The notes: generated from the sequence alone by a model not told the origin. DNA of 64,000 nt from Limnobacter humi (GCF_024518835.1 NZ_JANIGO010000002.1:377522-441521), one strand, 5' to 3'; shown: positions 24,230-33,884, counted from the first letter of the stretch. Numbers and translations: made by a program.

Positions 24230-26513
24230 CCTTGCATTGAACTTCACCCTGGGCTTCAGTGGATTGGTGTTATTGGCCGGCTGTATGGGCTCAGGCGATG
24301 AGCCCGTGAGCACCGCTGGCTCAGGCTCGGTGGTCACACCGGCCGAGGCCCCCAAGGATGTTGAATGCGCCAAAACCACCAGCAACAGAAAGCAGGCCTT
24401 CTTTGGTGACCTGCATATTCACACGAAATTGTCATTTGATGCGTATTTTTTCAATTCGCTGAACGGCCCGAGGGAGGCATACCGATATGCAAAAGGCGCC
24501 GATGGCTTTTTGCCCGCTGGCGATGACCCCGACACTGCCAAACGCAAGGTGAACATCGGTCGGCCACTGGACTTTGCAGCCGTCACCGAGCATGCGGAAC
24601 AACTGGGGACTTTCTACAACATCTGCCAGGTGCAGGGCAATGTACCGGCCGGCACCAACCCGGCTTGTGATGTGCTGGGTGGATTCATTCGGGACAACGT
24701 GTCCGTCTTCATCACGGGTGATGTGCCCCTGTATCTGCAGTTGGTCACCAGCGCTGGCAGCCGGGTTCCAAGCACCCGCACCTGGCAGGATATCCAAGCC
24801 ATTGCTGAGGAAGAAAATGAACCCTGCAAATTCACCACCTTCAAGGGCTATGAGTTTTCATCGAACAAAGGTGGACAGGTATTGCACCGAAACGTGATTT
24901 TCGCAGGCAGCACGGTGCCAGCCGACGTGGTCAGCTCGATTGCCCCATTGCCCACCAATGACAACACCAACGATGAATGGGGTCTGTTCGACAAACTCAA
25001 AACCGAATGCCTGGATAAAAATGGCTGCGATGTGGTCACCATTCCCCACAGCACGAACCAGAGTGATGGACGGTTTGCACGAACACGCGAAGTCAACACT
25101 GGCCTGCCCCTGGCCCGCAACAATGCAACCCTGACCAAGGAAGATGCCATGCTGCGCAACCGCTTGGACCGGTTGATGGAAATTGCCCAGCACAAGGGGG
25201 TCAGTGAATGCCTCACCGGCTTCAACAAAGGATTGGTGGGTGGTGAGGAATCGGGTTGTGGATTTGAGGAATGGAAAACCTTGTGCAGAGGCTTGCCGGA
25301 TGACCCGGCGGAATGTGCCCGGGTGTGCAAAGGCAAAGCATCGGACCCCCTCTTCTGCCAAGTCAACCGACTGCAAGGTAGCAAGCAATCCCTTCATGCG
25401 TCACAACCCTGCACCAGCAGCAGTCCGGGTGCTTCATCCCCGAACGACTGTACGGCCCCGCTGGACTACGCACGCAATGTGATTCCCGAGGGCATGGCAT
25501 TGAAGCGCAAGCTGGGTATCAATCCCTACCAATACGGTTTCATTGGCTCCAGCGATACCCACAATGGTCTGGCTGGCCGAACCGACAAAACCAAGTTTGC
25601 CCAAAACCCCGGGCACGGCGGTGTACTGGACGATGAGCCGGCTGAAGTACTGGGCCGCTGGGAATGCCGCCCCCCGGCACTACCCACAGACTCAGTGACC
25701 GGGTTTAAGCCACCAGTGGGCACAGGCTCACCGAATGATCCTGGCAATTGCCAGGACCGTTACTTCGCAGCCGTGGCCTCCAACTTTACGCCGGGTGGGC
25801 TGGCTGGCGTTTGGGCCCGAGAAAACACCCGCAAAGAAATTTTTGCTGCGTTGAAGCGTCGCGAAACCTTTGCAACCTCGGGGTCCCGCATGCGCATTCG
25901 GACACTGGCATCCAATAAACCATTCCCGGCAGATATTTGCGAACGCCTGGGTCGCGGTGAAAGCCCCATCGAGGATGGACTGGTCAATGGCGTGCCCATG
26001 GGGGGAACGCTCGAGGCGAGCAAAGGCGGGCCCTATGTGGTGGCCTACGCCATTCAGGACCCGGGCGGTGACGAACCTGGCATTCCATTGCAAAAACTGG
26101 AGCTGGTGAAAGTGTGGGCCAATGGCCAGCAGGAAATCCAGCAGCAACTGTTCACACTGCAGGAGAACCGGAATGCACCAACACCCGGGAACCGCTGCGA
26201 GATGGATTACAAGGGACCTGAGCAAATGTGCGCCGTGTTCCAGGACAAGAATTTCGATCCAAAGCTGGGCGCGTCTTACTATGCTCGCGCGCTGGAAAAT
26301 ACCTCATGCCGGTGGACAACACGGATGTGCGCAGCCAAACAGGTGAAATGTGAAGCGCTGGATAAATCCAATGGTGTATTTCCCGACAGCAGCGGATTTG
26401 CTGGCTATGAAGGATGCTGTCGGATCAGCGGAGAGCCTGGAAACTTCAAAGGTGAATTCCGGTTCATCACCCAACAGGAACGTGCATGGACCTCACCCAT
26501 CTGGGTTGAATAA
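24222..26513 (+). CDS. DUF3604 lipoprotein (predicted metal-dependent hydrolase)
   Basis: Starting at 24222 (GAAAGGA upstream), the 763-residue protein has a lipoprotein signal with lipobox LLAGC (C21). The DUF3604 core then shows four metal-site-like motifs in order: FGDLHIHTKLSFDA, FAAVTEHAEQLG, TIPHSTNQSDG and FIGSSDTHNGLAGR. These resemble PHP-type metal phosphoesterase ligands. About 20 cysteines suggest disulfides, in keeping with an exported location and the upstream isomerase. The start overlaps the end of the HupE-like gene by 8 bp. The substrate is unknown. Confidence 0.85.
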   Translation: MRSLALNFTLGFSGLVLLAGCMGSGDEPVSTAGSGSVVTPAEAPKDVECAKTTSNRKQAFFGDLHIHTKLSFDAYFFNSLNGPREAYRYAKGADGFLPAGDDPDTAKRKVNIGRPLDFAAVTEHAEQLGTFYNICQVQGNVPAGTNPACDVLGGFIRDNVSVFITGDVPLYLQLVTSAGSRVPSTRTWQDIQAIAEEENEPCKFTTFKGYEFSSNKGGQVLHRNVIFAGSTVPADVVSSIAPLPTNDNTNDEWGLFDKLKTECLDKNGCDVVTIPHSTNQSDGRFARTREVNTGLPLARNNATLTKEDAMLRNRLDRLMEIAQHKGVSECLTGFNKGLVGGEESGCGFEEWKTLCRGLPDDPAECARVCKGKASDPLFCQVNRLQGSKQSLHASQPCTSSSPGASSPNDCTAPLDYARNVIPEGMALKRKLGINPYQYGFIGSSDTHNGLAGRTDKTKFAQNPGHGGVLDDEPAEVLGRWECRPPALPTDSVTGFKPPVGTGSPNDPGNCQDRYFAAVASNFTPGGLAGVWARENTRKEIFAALKRRETFATSGSRMRIRTLASNKPFPADICERLGRGESPIEDGLVNGVPMGGTLEASKGGPYVVAYAIQDPGGDEPGIPLQKLELVKVWANGQQEIQQQLFTLQENRNAPTPGNRCEMDYKGPEQMCAVFQDKNFDPKLGASYYARALENTSCRWTTRMCAAKQVKCEALDKSNGVFPDSSGFAGYEGCCRISGEPGNFKGEFRFITQQERAWTSPIWVE

Positions 26514-26546
26514 ACAAGCCCAACCAACAAAACGACTGAGACAATC

Positions 26547-27620
26547 ATGATTAAAAAAATAAGCTGGGCATTGCTGGGTATTGTGTTGGTGGGTGGCGCC
26601 GTGGCGTACACCCAACGTTTGGCCATCACCGGCAAGATTGTGGAACGGATGGTCGGTGAGCGCATGGCAGACCCGCTGACGGGCTTGGTGGATGGACTGC
26701 ATGTTGGCCTGTGCGGCACCGGCTCCCCCTTTCCCGACCCACAGCGCGGTGCACCGTGCACACTGGTCATTGCTGGCAAGCGGGTGTTTTTGTTTGATGC
26801 CGGCAGTGGCTCGGCCAAGCAGATCTCGCGCATGAAATTCAGCACTGGGCAAATTCAATCGGTGTTCCTTACCCATTTTCATTCAGACCACATCGATGGG
26901 CTGGGCGAAATCATGATGACACGCTGGGCGCAAACCACGGGGGACGAACGACTGACCGTGATCGGGCCCACGGGTGTAGAACAGGTGGTCAAGGGCTTTG
27001 AAGAAGCCTACGCGCACGACACCCAATACCGCATTGCACACCACGGAAAGGCCACCATGATCCCCAAGCTGGCCGGCGCTGAGGTGCAATCCTTTGATGC
27101 GCCAGCCCAAGGTGTCATTCCTGTGTATCAGGATGAAAACACCACCATCGAAGCGTTCCGGGTAGACCACGGGCCCGTGGAACCTGCCGTGGGTTATCGC
27201 ATCCGTTACAAAGACCGCAGCATGGTGATCAGTGGCGACACCCAAAGCAGCAGCAACCTGGCCATGGTGGCCAAGGACGTGAACCTGCTGGTGCATGAAG
27301 CACTCAGCCCGGAACTGGTTGCTCGCCTGGAAGCCATTGCCGGTGAACACCACCGGGACAAGTTGCAAAAAATCTTTCACGACATTCCGAACTACCACAC
27401 ATCACCGGAGGAGATTGCCAAACTGGCCACGCAGGCCGGCGTGCAATCCGTGGTACTGAGCCACATTGTTCCACCGCTGCCACTGCCGCCCATGAAGGAA
27501 CTGTTTTTGGGCAAAGCGCCGGAGATATTCACCGGACCGCTGCGGATTGGCGAAGACGGCGACCTGATCCACCTGCCAACGGGTAGCAGTCAGATCCAGT
27601 TTGAGCGGCGTTGGCAATAG
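26547..27620 (+). CDS. Metallo-beta-lactamase-fold hydrolase with N-terminal membrane anchor
   Basis: The 357-residue protein has an N-terminal hydrophobic helix (residues 4-20), then an RNase Z-like metallo-beta-lactamase domain. The zinc motif is THFHSDHIDG (H110, H112, D114, H115), with VDHGPVEPAVGYRI, ISGDT and VLSHIVPP as later ligand regions. The anchor suggests periplasmic, membrane-bound action on a small ester or phosphoester rather than on tRNA. It lies 33 bp after the DUF3604 gene on the same strand. The substrate is unknown. Confidence 0.83.
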   Translation: MIKKISWALLGIVLVGGAVAYTQRLAITGKIVERMVGERMADPLTGLVDGLHVGLCGTGSPFPDPQRGAPCTLVIAGKRVFLFDAGSGSAKQISRMKFSTGQIQSVFLTHFHSDHIDGLGEIMMTRWAQTTGDERLTVIGPTGVEQVVKGFEEAYAHDTQYRIAHHGKATMIPKLAGAEVQSFDAPAQGVIPVYQDENTTIEAFRVDHGPVEPAVGYRIRYKDRSMVISGDTQSSSNLAMVAKDVNLLVHEALSPELVARLEAIAGEHHRDKLQKIFHDIPNYHTSPEEIAKLATQAGVQSVVLSHIVPPLPLPPMKELFLGKAPEIFTGPLRIGEDGDLIHLPTGSSQIQFERRWQ

Positions 27621-27695
27621 CCTTGGGAGTTGCGAATCCAATTGCCGCACCCTGACGTATAAACCGTACAGACCTGCTTGCCCCAAACCGGCGGC

Positions 27696-28379
27696 ATGCC
27701 CGACATTCAACCGTTTGAGATCACCATGGTCAATACCCAAAACGATACGCTTCAAGTGCAGACTGCAGCCGACATTCTGGCCGCTCCGGATGCTGCGCCT
27801 TCCATGCCAGCCGTGGTTGACCAAACACCCCCGGCCGAACTGGCGGTACCAGTGGTCGAACAAGCCCCAACAGCCATCGGTGCGCAACAAACCCCGCCAG
27901 TGCAAGCCGAGGTTTTGCCAGACGAAGCGCCCGTCCAGGACGCCGCAAGCGCGGCTGTTGACAACCCGGAAGACACCGAGGCAGCCTCCATGGGCTTGTT
28001 TGGTGGACTTTTGGGTGGTGGTTTTGCCGCCCTTACCCCTGCCACGGCAGCCGCTGGCGCACTGGGCGTGGCCTTTGTGGCCAGCAATAACAGCGGCGAT
28101 GACAGTGCCCCTGCACCGGCCAGTGGTGGCGGTACCCTGTCCGGCGCGACCAGCCAACTGCCAGCGGAAATCACCGGGCCCATCGGCGACTCGCCATTGG
28201 GTGACCCATTGAACATGGTGGTGTCTGGTGTTGACAGCGGCAGCAGCGCGCTGCCCACCGATGCCTTGCCACTGGATATGCTGCCCGCTGGCGGCGGTGC
28301 GCCGTCGGGCGATGCCTTGCCCATCAGCAGCTTGCCCACGGATGCCCTGCCCACCAGCAGCTTGCCTCTGCCCGTGTAA
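27696..28379 (+). CDS. Low-complexity Ala/Pro/Leu-rich protein, unrecognised
   Basis: Starts at 27678 (TTG), 27696 or 27726 are all possible; 27696 gives 227 residues. The first part is an acidic Ala/Pro/Val-rich region. A glycine-rich hydrophobic stretch follows (MGLFGGLLGGGFAALTPATA) and could insert in a membrane. The C-terminal 45 residues repeat a short unit around LPTDALP and SSLP. There is no signal peptide. It sits between the metallo-beta-lactamase and acetoacetate-decarboxylase-like genes. I do not recognise the family. Confidence 0.55.
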   Translation: MPDIQPFEITMVNTQNDTLQVQTAADILAAPDAAPSMPAVVDQTPPAELAVPVVEQAPTAIGAQQTPPVQAEVLPDEAPVQDAASAAVDNPEDTEAASMGLFGGLLGGGFAALTPATAAAGALGVAFVASNNSGDDSAPAPASGGGTLSGATSQLPAEITGPIGDSPLGDPLNMVVSGVDSGSSALPTDALPLDMLPAGGGAPSGDALPISSLPTDALPTSSLPLPV

Positions 28380-28414
28380 GGTCTTAATCTTCTCGGCTGC
28401 ATTGAGGAGATTTC

Positions 28415-29131
28415 ATGAGTACGCTGTACCCGAACACATCGCCGGCCCTTGGCGCGTCAACCCAACATCAAGGTCCCGCCTTGCCAGCCCCGTGGACCCT
28501 GCGCGGCAACGGTGTGATTGTTGTGATCAAACCGCGGCATGGCGACCTTCGGCATGACCAAGCCATTCCGGATGACATCCGCAGCACCCTGAAAAGCCCA
28601 CTGTCGGTGTTGATGTTTGTGAATTACACCGAATCAAATGCAGGGCCATACCAGGAATTGCTGTTCATCCCGGGTACCTGCGACTTTTCCGGCAAACGGC
28701 TGGCCACCATCAGCAATATTTACGTGTCCACGCAGTCCAGTGTGGACCATGGTCGGTCCAACTGGGGCATACCCAAACAACGCTGCGAATTCACGCAGAC
28801 ACAGCCCGAACAAGGCCATGTTCGCACCATTGCCAGCATCGACGGTGTACCGTTTTTTGACCTGCAAACCAGCAGCCTTGGCCCCCGATTGCCGATCAAC
28901 ACCGCGTGGGTGCCCAGTTTTTTGAAAACACTGGGCCAACGCATGAATGGTCGGCAGTTTGTCTACAGCCCTCAGGCCAGAGGCCGTTCACGGCTGGCCC
29001 GAATACACAAACTGCAAAGCATGGACAACCATTTTCCACACCTGAGCAGTGCGGATGTGGTCACCGCACTGGAAATCACGGATTTCGAGATGGTATTTCC
29101 AGTGCCCGACATCCGTGATGTGGTGATTTAA
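28415..29131 (+). CDS. Acetoacetate decarboxylase-like (ADC superfamily) protein
   Basis: The 238-residue protein follows a GAGGAG site. Recognisable ADC-family segments are MFVNYTESNAGPYQELLFIP, then ATISNIYVSTQSSVDHGRSN and WGIPKQRCEF. The Schiff-base lysine of true acetoacetate decarboxylase cannot be placed with confidence, so the reaction may differ (aldolase- or dehydratase-like activities are known in the superfamily). It is the last gene of the rightward string, 35 bp after the low-complexity protein, and overlaps the convergent GMC oxidoreductase by 4 bp. Confidence 0.72.
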   Translation: MSTLYPNTSPALGASTQHQGPALPAPWTLRGNGVIVVIKPRHGDLRHDQAIPDDIRSTLKSPLSVLMFVNYTESNAGPYQELLFIPGTCDFSGKRLATISNIYVSTQSSVDHGRSNWGIPKQRCEFTQTQPEQGHVRTIASIDGVPFFDLQTSSLGPRLPINTAWVPSFLKTLGQRMNGRQFVYSPQARGRSRLARIHKLQSMDNHFPHLSSADVVTALEITDFEMVFPVPDIRDVVI

Positions 29132-30798
29132 GCAACCGGGGCTGCTGCCATCAATTGCGCATGGGTGGATGCTTGCTGTACAGGCTCATCGACTGAGCCT
29201 ACCCGGGAATGCCCCCGAATGAGGTCCACTGCTTTCTCCGCCATCATGACCACTGGGGCATTGGTGTTACCGCCAACAAGGCTTGGCATGGCAGAGGCAT
29301 CCACCACCCGCAAACCTTGAACGCCGCGCACCCGCAATTCCGTGTCGAGCACCGCTTTGTCATCACTGCCCATGCGGCAAGTGCCGGTGGGGTGATAAAC
29401 CGTGTCCACACGATTGCGAAGCACTTCACGAATGTCATCATCGGTTTTCACATGCGCGGTGAACTTGTCTTTCACCACCCACTGCGCCAATGCAGGTGCC
29501 TGCATGATGCGCTGTGTCATCTTGAACCCTTTGACCAGGTCCTCCAGATCATCAGGATGGTTCAAGAAACCAATGTCAATCAACGGTGCGTCGGCCATGG
29601 ATGTGCTTTGAATGGTCAAGCTGCCACGGCTGCGGGGGCGCAACAGGCATACATGACAGGAAAACCCATGTCCGAAGTGGAATTTGCGCGCATGGTCATC
29701 CACCATGGCAATCACAAAATGCAATTGGATATCGGGCGCTGACAACGACGGGTCTGTTTTCAGAAAAGCCCCGCCTTCAGCGAAATTGCTGGTCAACATG
29801 CCGCGGCGTTCGCGACGGAAGCGCAGAATTTCCTTGAGCATGCGCCAACTGCCCCGCAAGGAAACCCCCAGGTTGTCGGTGCTTTGGGTTTGGTAACCAA
29901 AAATGAAATCTGGATGGTCTTGCAGATTCTTGCCCACCTCGGGAGAATGGGCCACCACCGGAATGCCCAAAGACTGAAGTTGGGCGGCATCGCCCACACC
30001 GGAAACCATGAGCAATTGGGGAGTTTGCAAAGCACCTGCAGCCAGAATGATTTCTTTTCGGGCTGTGATGCGTTGAACTTGTCCGCCCACATTCACGTCA
30101 ACCGCCACGGCCCGTGTGCCTTCAAACACAATTTTTTGTACCAGCGCGCGGGTGTGGACGATCAGGTTCTTGCGGTGCAAGTTGGGCAGCAAATAACCTC
30201 GGGCCACGCTCCAGCGTTCACCATTTTTTTGGGTTACCTGGTAAATGCCAACACCTTCCTGGTCCTCGCCGTTGAAGTCATCGGTGATCTTGAAACCGGC
30301 CTGGCGGGCAGCGTTCAGATAATGTTGCTGGAAGGGATTGTCCGACCGCAGGTCGCTGACATTCAATGGCCCTTGATTGCCATGGTAAGCATTCCGAATG
30401 CGTTCGTTGCCTTCAGACAACTTGAAGTACGGCAGTACCTCTTGGTAGGACCAGCCTGTACAACCCTCCTGGTTCGCCCACCGGTCGTAGTCCTCCCGAT
30501 GACCGCGCACATACACCATGGCATTGATGGCGGAAGATCCACCCAGGGTTTTTCCCCGAGGCTGGTAGCCACGACGGCCATTCAAGCCGGGCTGTGGGGT
30601 GGTCTCAAAGCCCCAGTTGTTAATCTTCGTGGGCAACATGGCCACGGCACCACTGGGAATGTTGATGAGTGCACCGGTGCCATCGCCGCCAGCCTCCAGC
30701 AGGCACACCGTGGTGTTGGCGTCCTCGCTCAGCCTTGCTGCCATGACACAGCCCCCCGAACCACCACCCACCACCACGTAATCGTGTGTTGTCTCCAT
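29128..30798 (-). CDS. GMC-family FAD oxidoreductase (choline/alcohol dehydrogenase-like)
   Basis: Starting at the ATG at 30798 (GGAGCGAGA upstream), the protein has 556 residues. It has the ADP-binding motif VVGGGSGGCVMAARLSED, then GKTLGGSSAINAMVYVRG and ALQTPQLLMVSGVG (GMC signatures 1 and 2). Near the end are YHPTGTCRMG and GGNTNAP, which supply the catalytic His and Asn. It oxidises an alcohol using FAD, with electrons going to quinone or oxygen. The resemblance is to BetA and to the alkane- or polyethylene-glycol-alcohol dehydrogenases. No betaine genes are near, so choline is not favoured. Confidence 0.9.
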   Translation of the reverse strand: METTHDYVVVGGGSGGCVMAARLSEDANTTVCLLEAGGDGTGALINIPSGAVAMLPTKINNWGFETTPQPGLNGRRGYQPRGKTLGGSSAINAMVYVRGHREDYDRWANQEGCTGWSYQEVLPYFKLSEGNERIRNAYHGNQGPLNVSDLRSDNPFQQHYLNAARQAGFKITDDFNGEDQEGVGIYQVTQKNGERWSVARGYLLPNLHRKNLIVHTRALVQKIVFEGTRAVAVDVNVGGQVQRITARKEIILAAGALQTPQLLMVSGVGDAAQLQSLGIPVVAHSPEVGKNLQDHPDFIFGYQTQSTDNLGVSLRGSWRMLKEILRFRRERRGMLTSNFAEGGAFLKTDPSLSAPDIQLHFVIAMVDDHARKFHFGHGFSCHVCLLRPRSRGSLTIQSTSMADAPLIDIGFLNHPDDLEDLVKGFKMTQRIMQAPALAQWVVKDKFTAHVKTDDDIREVLRNRVDTVYHPTGTCRMGSDDKAVLDTELRVRGVQGLRVVDASAMPSLVGGNTNAPVVMMAEKAVDLIRGHSRVGSVDEPVQQASTHAQLMAAAPVA

Positions 30799-30948
30799 TG
30801 TCTCGCTCCAGTTGAATACCTTGGGATTCACTGCTGATGAATGCCTTGGGAAGGCTCAGCTTTGGCATTCATCATAGAGGATGCATGCAGAGTCCAACAG
30901 GCCCATGGGCCTGTGTACATTGATATTTTCGGTCAGACCAAGGGACAA

Positions 30949-33030
30949 TCAGGCCGAAGCCGTCAATTGCGCCAGCGACTCCCGAAGCTGCGCTGCCTCA
31001 ATGGGCTTGGCAATGTAATCATTCATGCCGGCTGCCAGACAAGCCTCACGGTCTTTGGGCAAGACATTGGCCGTCATGGCAATGATGGGCACCGGAGACT
31101 TGCCCTGAACCCTTTCCAGATCCCGAATCATGCAGGTGGCTTCAATGCCACTCATCACCGGCATTTGCATGTCCATCAGCACAGCCAGGCACGGGTGTGC
31201 CGACAACTGCTCAAGTGCCTCACGGCCATTGCTGGCGGTCACCACCGAGTAGCCCCATTTGGACAACAGGTGAGTAGCCAGCTTTAAATTGACCGGGTTG
31301 TCTTCAACCACCAGCACGGGCGATGGGTGATCCTGCCGGGGCGCAGGCGGAAGCACTGATCGGACCGGATGGACAGGCAACATGGCATTGACCTGTTCGG
31401 TGTTGGGCAACTGCGCTGGCAACATCACGGTGAACACACTGCCCCGCCCCACTTCGCTGCTCACCTCAATGGTGCCGCCCATCAGTTCAACCAGGCGTTT
31501 CGTGATGCTCAATCCCAGCCCGGTGCCGCCATAGTGGCGTGTGGTGGATGTGTCGGCCTGTTCAAATGCTGCAAAAATACGATCCACCTGATCGGCAGGA
31601 ATACCGATGCCCGAGTCGCGCAGCTCGTATCGAATAGCCGCCACGCCACTGGCCGATAACCGGTTGCGGTCACGCATGGCATGCGCCTCATACACGGGCG
31701 ACACCGTCAATTCAATGTCGCCGTGCTCGGTGAATTTGATGGCATTGCTGATGAGGTTGGTCAGCACCTGAACCAGTCGGTGTGAATCGCCCAACACCGC
31801 ATCGGGAAGGTCATCATCCAGATGCACCTGAAGTGCAATTGCTTTTTTGTCGGCTTTGGGCTTGAACGGTGACACAGCGGAGTCCACCACCGGCGCAAGC
31901 TGGTAAGGCAGATGTTCCAGTGTGATCATGCCTGCCTCAATTTTTGAAAAATCCAGAATCTCATTGACGATGGTCAACAAATGGTCCGCCGATTGGCGCA
32001 CGATTTCCATGAACTCGCGCTCTTGGGGATTCAGATTCATGTCCAGCAAGACATCGCTCATGCCGATGATGCCATTCAATGGCGTGCGGATTTCATGGCT
32101 CATATTGGCGAGAAATTCGCTTTTGGCTCGATTGGCACTCTCTGCGCTGTCTTTGGCTTGCTGAAGCTCCTGTCGGCTGGCCTCTCGGTCGGCCACAATG
32201 CGGGCCAGGTATTCGGTCACTGCAGTCAGGTCATCGCTGCGGTCTGGCTGCGAGCGTGCACCCTCGGGCAACAGCGTTACCAGCAACTTGCGCAACAGGG
32301 CCAGCGCCTGGTCACGCGACTTCAGTTCATGGCGCAAATGCAGCGTGGTTTTTCTCAACACTTCAAAGGCCGGGCGAAATTCGCTGGGCACCTCCTGCAA
32401 CATTTCAATGGCGAAATCGGTCTGCTCGCGCAAGTTTCGACCGGTCACACTGGACACCTGCTCCACCCCCGTCAACCAGCGCTTGAGCGGGTAGCGAATG
32501 ATGAAAAATCCGCCAATCGCGGTCACCAGGGCCAGTGCCAGTGACGCTTGAATCAGTTTCCAGAAGCCGTCTGTGATGACATCCACATCAAAGATAAAGC
32601 GCAGCACACCATAATCACGCCCGCCCACATTGATGTTGCGGTTCACGTCATACAGCTGGCTCTGGACTTCATGGCGAAGCCAGCCGGGCGCACGGGTGTG
32701 AACCACGGAATTATTGTGGCTTTGAATTTTTGCACCCTGCAAATCAATGAACAGGGCTGCGGCAAACCGAGAACCAACGAGTGACTTGTTCAGTGTGCGC
32801 TGAATGGTGTCGTAATCACCAATCACAGCGCTATCGCCGACAGTTTGCGACACCACCTCGACCAACATGTTGGCGGAATCCTGCGCATCATCGATGAGGG
32901 CTTTGTATTGAAATGAATAAAACAGACCAAACGTGAACACCACGAAAAACAACAATGTGGACGTGTATAGCAGGTAAATACGCCCAACCAGGGATTCCGG
33001 CAACCAGGGTTCTAGCTTGCGCAGCAACAT
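30949..33030 (-). CDS. Hybrid sensor histidine kinase with receiver domain
   Basis: The 693-residue membrane kinase has two transmembrane segments (about residues 17-40 and 158-178) around a periplasmic sensor domain. A cytoplasmic linker and coiled coil follow. Then come HisKA (FLANMSHEIRTPLNG), the HATPase with N box ISNAIKF, G1 DSGIGIP and G2 GTGLGLS, and a C-terminal receiver (VVEDNPVNL, phospho-acceptor in LMDMQMPVMSG, MTAN, KPI). There is no Hpt or output domain, so it needs a partner. The gene begins 2 bp after the PhnD-like binding protein, which likely presents a ligand to its sensor. Confidence 0.92.
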   Translation of the reverse strand: MLLRKLEPWLPESLVGRIYLLYTSTLLFFVVFTFGLFYSFQYKALIDDAQDSANMLVEVVSQTVGDSAVIGDYDTIQRTLNKSLVGSRFAAALFIDLQGAKIQSHNNSVVHTRAPGWLRHEVQSQLYDVNRNINVGGRDYGVLRFIFDVDVITDGFWKLIQASLALALVTAIGGFFIIRYPLKRWLTGVEQVSSVTGRNLREQTDFAIEMLQEVPSEFRPAFEVLRKTTLHLRHELKSRDQALALLRKLLVTLLPEGARSQPDRSDDLTAVTEYLARIVADREASRQELQQAKDSAESANRAKSEFLANMSHEIRTPLNGIIGMSDVLLDMNLNPQEREFMEIVRQSADHLLTIVNEILDFSKIEAGMITLEHLPYQLAPVVDSAVSPFKPKADKKAIALQVHLDDDLPDAVLGDSHRLVQVLTNLISNAIKFTEHGDIELTVSPVYEAHAMRDRNRLSASGVAAIRYELRDSGIGIPADQVDRIFAAFEQADTSTTRHYGGTGLGLSITKRLVELMGGTIEVSSEVGRGSVFTVMLPAQLPNTEQVNAMLPVHPVRSVLPPAPRQDHPSPVLVVEDNPVNLKLATHLLSKWGYSVVTASNGREALEQLSAHPCLAVLMDMQMPVMSGIEATCMIRDLERVQGKSPVPIIAMTANVLPKDREACLAAGMNDYIAKPIEAAQLRESLAQLTASA

Positions 33031-33032
33031 GG

Positions 33033-33884
33033 TTAACGCACACTCATGGGTGCTGACTCGTAAAACCGTCGATAGGCGGAATAATCAGCATTGGTGGCGG
33101 ACATGAAATAGAACTTCTCGCTCAGTCCAACCGTTTCGGACGCCTGTTTGAGGATGGTTTTTCCGTGGGGATCTTTGTGCATGTTGAAAAATGCTTGGGC
33201 CACGGCCCGCACAGCAGGCTCTGGCACCTTGGCAGCCGCCATCAGGGCCAGGTCGTGATACCCCTCTGAAGTCCACAACACACGCAAGGCTTTGCCCTCA
33301 CGCTCTTCAAACCCGTCAATCAAGGCTGAATTGCTGCCCACCGCTTTGGCCCGGCCTGCAAACAACTGTGAAAATGCCGCATTTTGATTGCCGGCAAACA
33401 CCGGATTGATGGGAATGCTCCGTTTGAGCAACTCGGCATACGGCAGGCGATAACCCACAAAGGCCTCTGGACCAGCAAACACCACATCCATGCCCTTCAG
33501 GTCTTCAAGACGCCGAATCGGGGAATCCTCCGGCACTGCGATTTGCCCGTACAACATGGGGCCCGCACGTCGGCCAAACACCCGCCACCCCAGTTTTTCC
33601 CGCTCGGGGCTGAACAAGTGGTTCGAAAATACGAATTCAACCTCTTGTGCCAACACATACGCGGTGGTGTCCGCTGAGGTTCGCCCAATTTTGAGTTCAA
33701 GTTTTACGCCGCTCTTGGCGCTGACATACTGAATGATGGGATTCCAGTACGCCGCTGTCTTTGTGATGTCCCACTGGTTCACAGGTGAAAACCGGTAAAC
33801 AGCCGTTTCTGCCATGGCAGCGCTGCCAAGGGCCATGCCCAAAAACAAACCCAGGCATTTGGAAAAGGTCAACCAACGACACAT
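33033..33884 (-). CDS. PhnD-like periplasmic substrate-binding protein
   Basis: Starting at 33884 (CGGAG upstream; a GTG at 33911 is less likely), the 283-residue protein has a signal peptide ending AAMA-ET. It has the type-2 binding fold of phosphate/phosphonate binding proteins: YRFSPVNQWDITKTAAYWNP, RRLEDLKGMDVVFAGPEAFVGY and FAGNQNAAFSQLFAGRAKAVG. No ABC permease or ATPase is adjacent. It immediately precedes the hybrid kinase gene, with 2 bp between them, so a sensing rather than transport role is likely. The ligand is unknown. Confidence 0.85.
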   Translation of the reverse strand: MCRWLTFSKCLGLFLGMALGSAAMAETAVYRFSPVNQWDITKTAAYWNPIIQYVSAKSGVKLELKIGRTSADTTAYVLAQEVEFVFSNHLFSPEREKLGWRVFGRRAGPMLYGQIAVPEDSPIRRLEDLKGMDVVFAGPEAFVGYRLPYAELLKRSIPINPVFAGNQNAAFSQLFAGRAKAVGSNSALIDGFEEREGKALRVLWTSEGYHDLALMAAAKVPEPAVRAVAQAFFNMHKDPHGKTILKQASETVGLSEKFYFMSATNADYSAYRRFYESAPMSVR

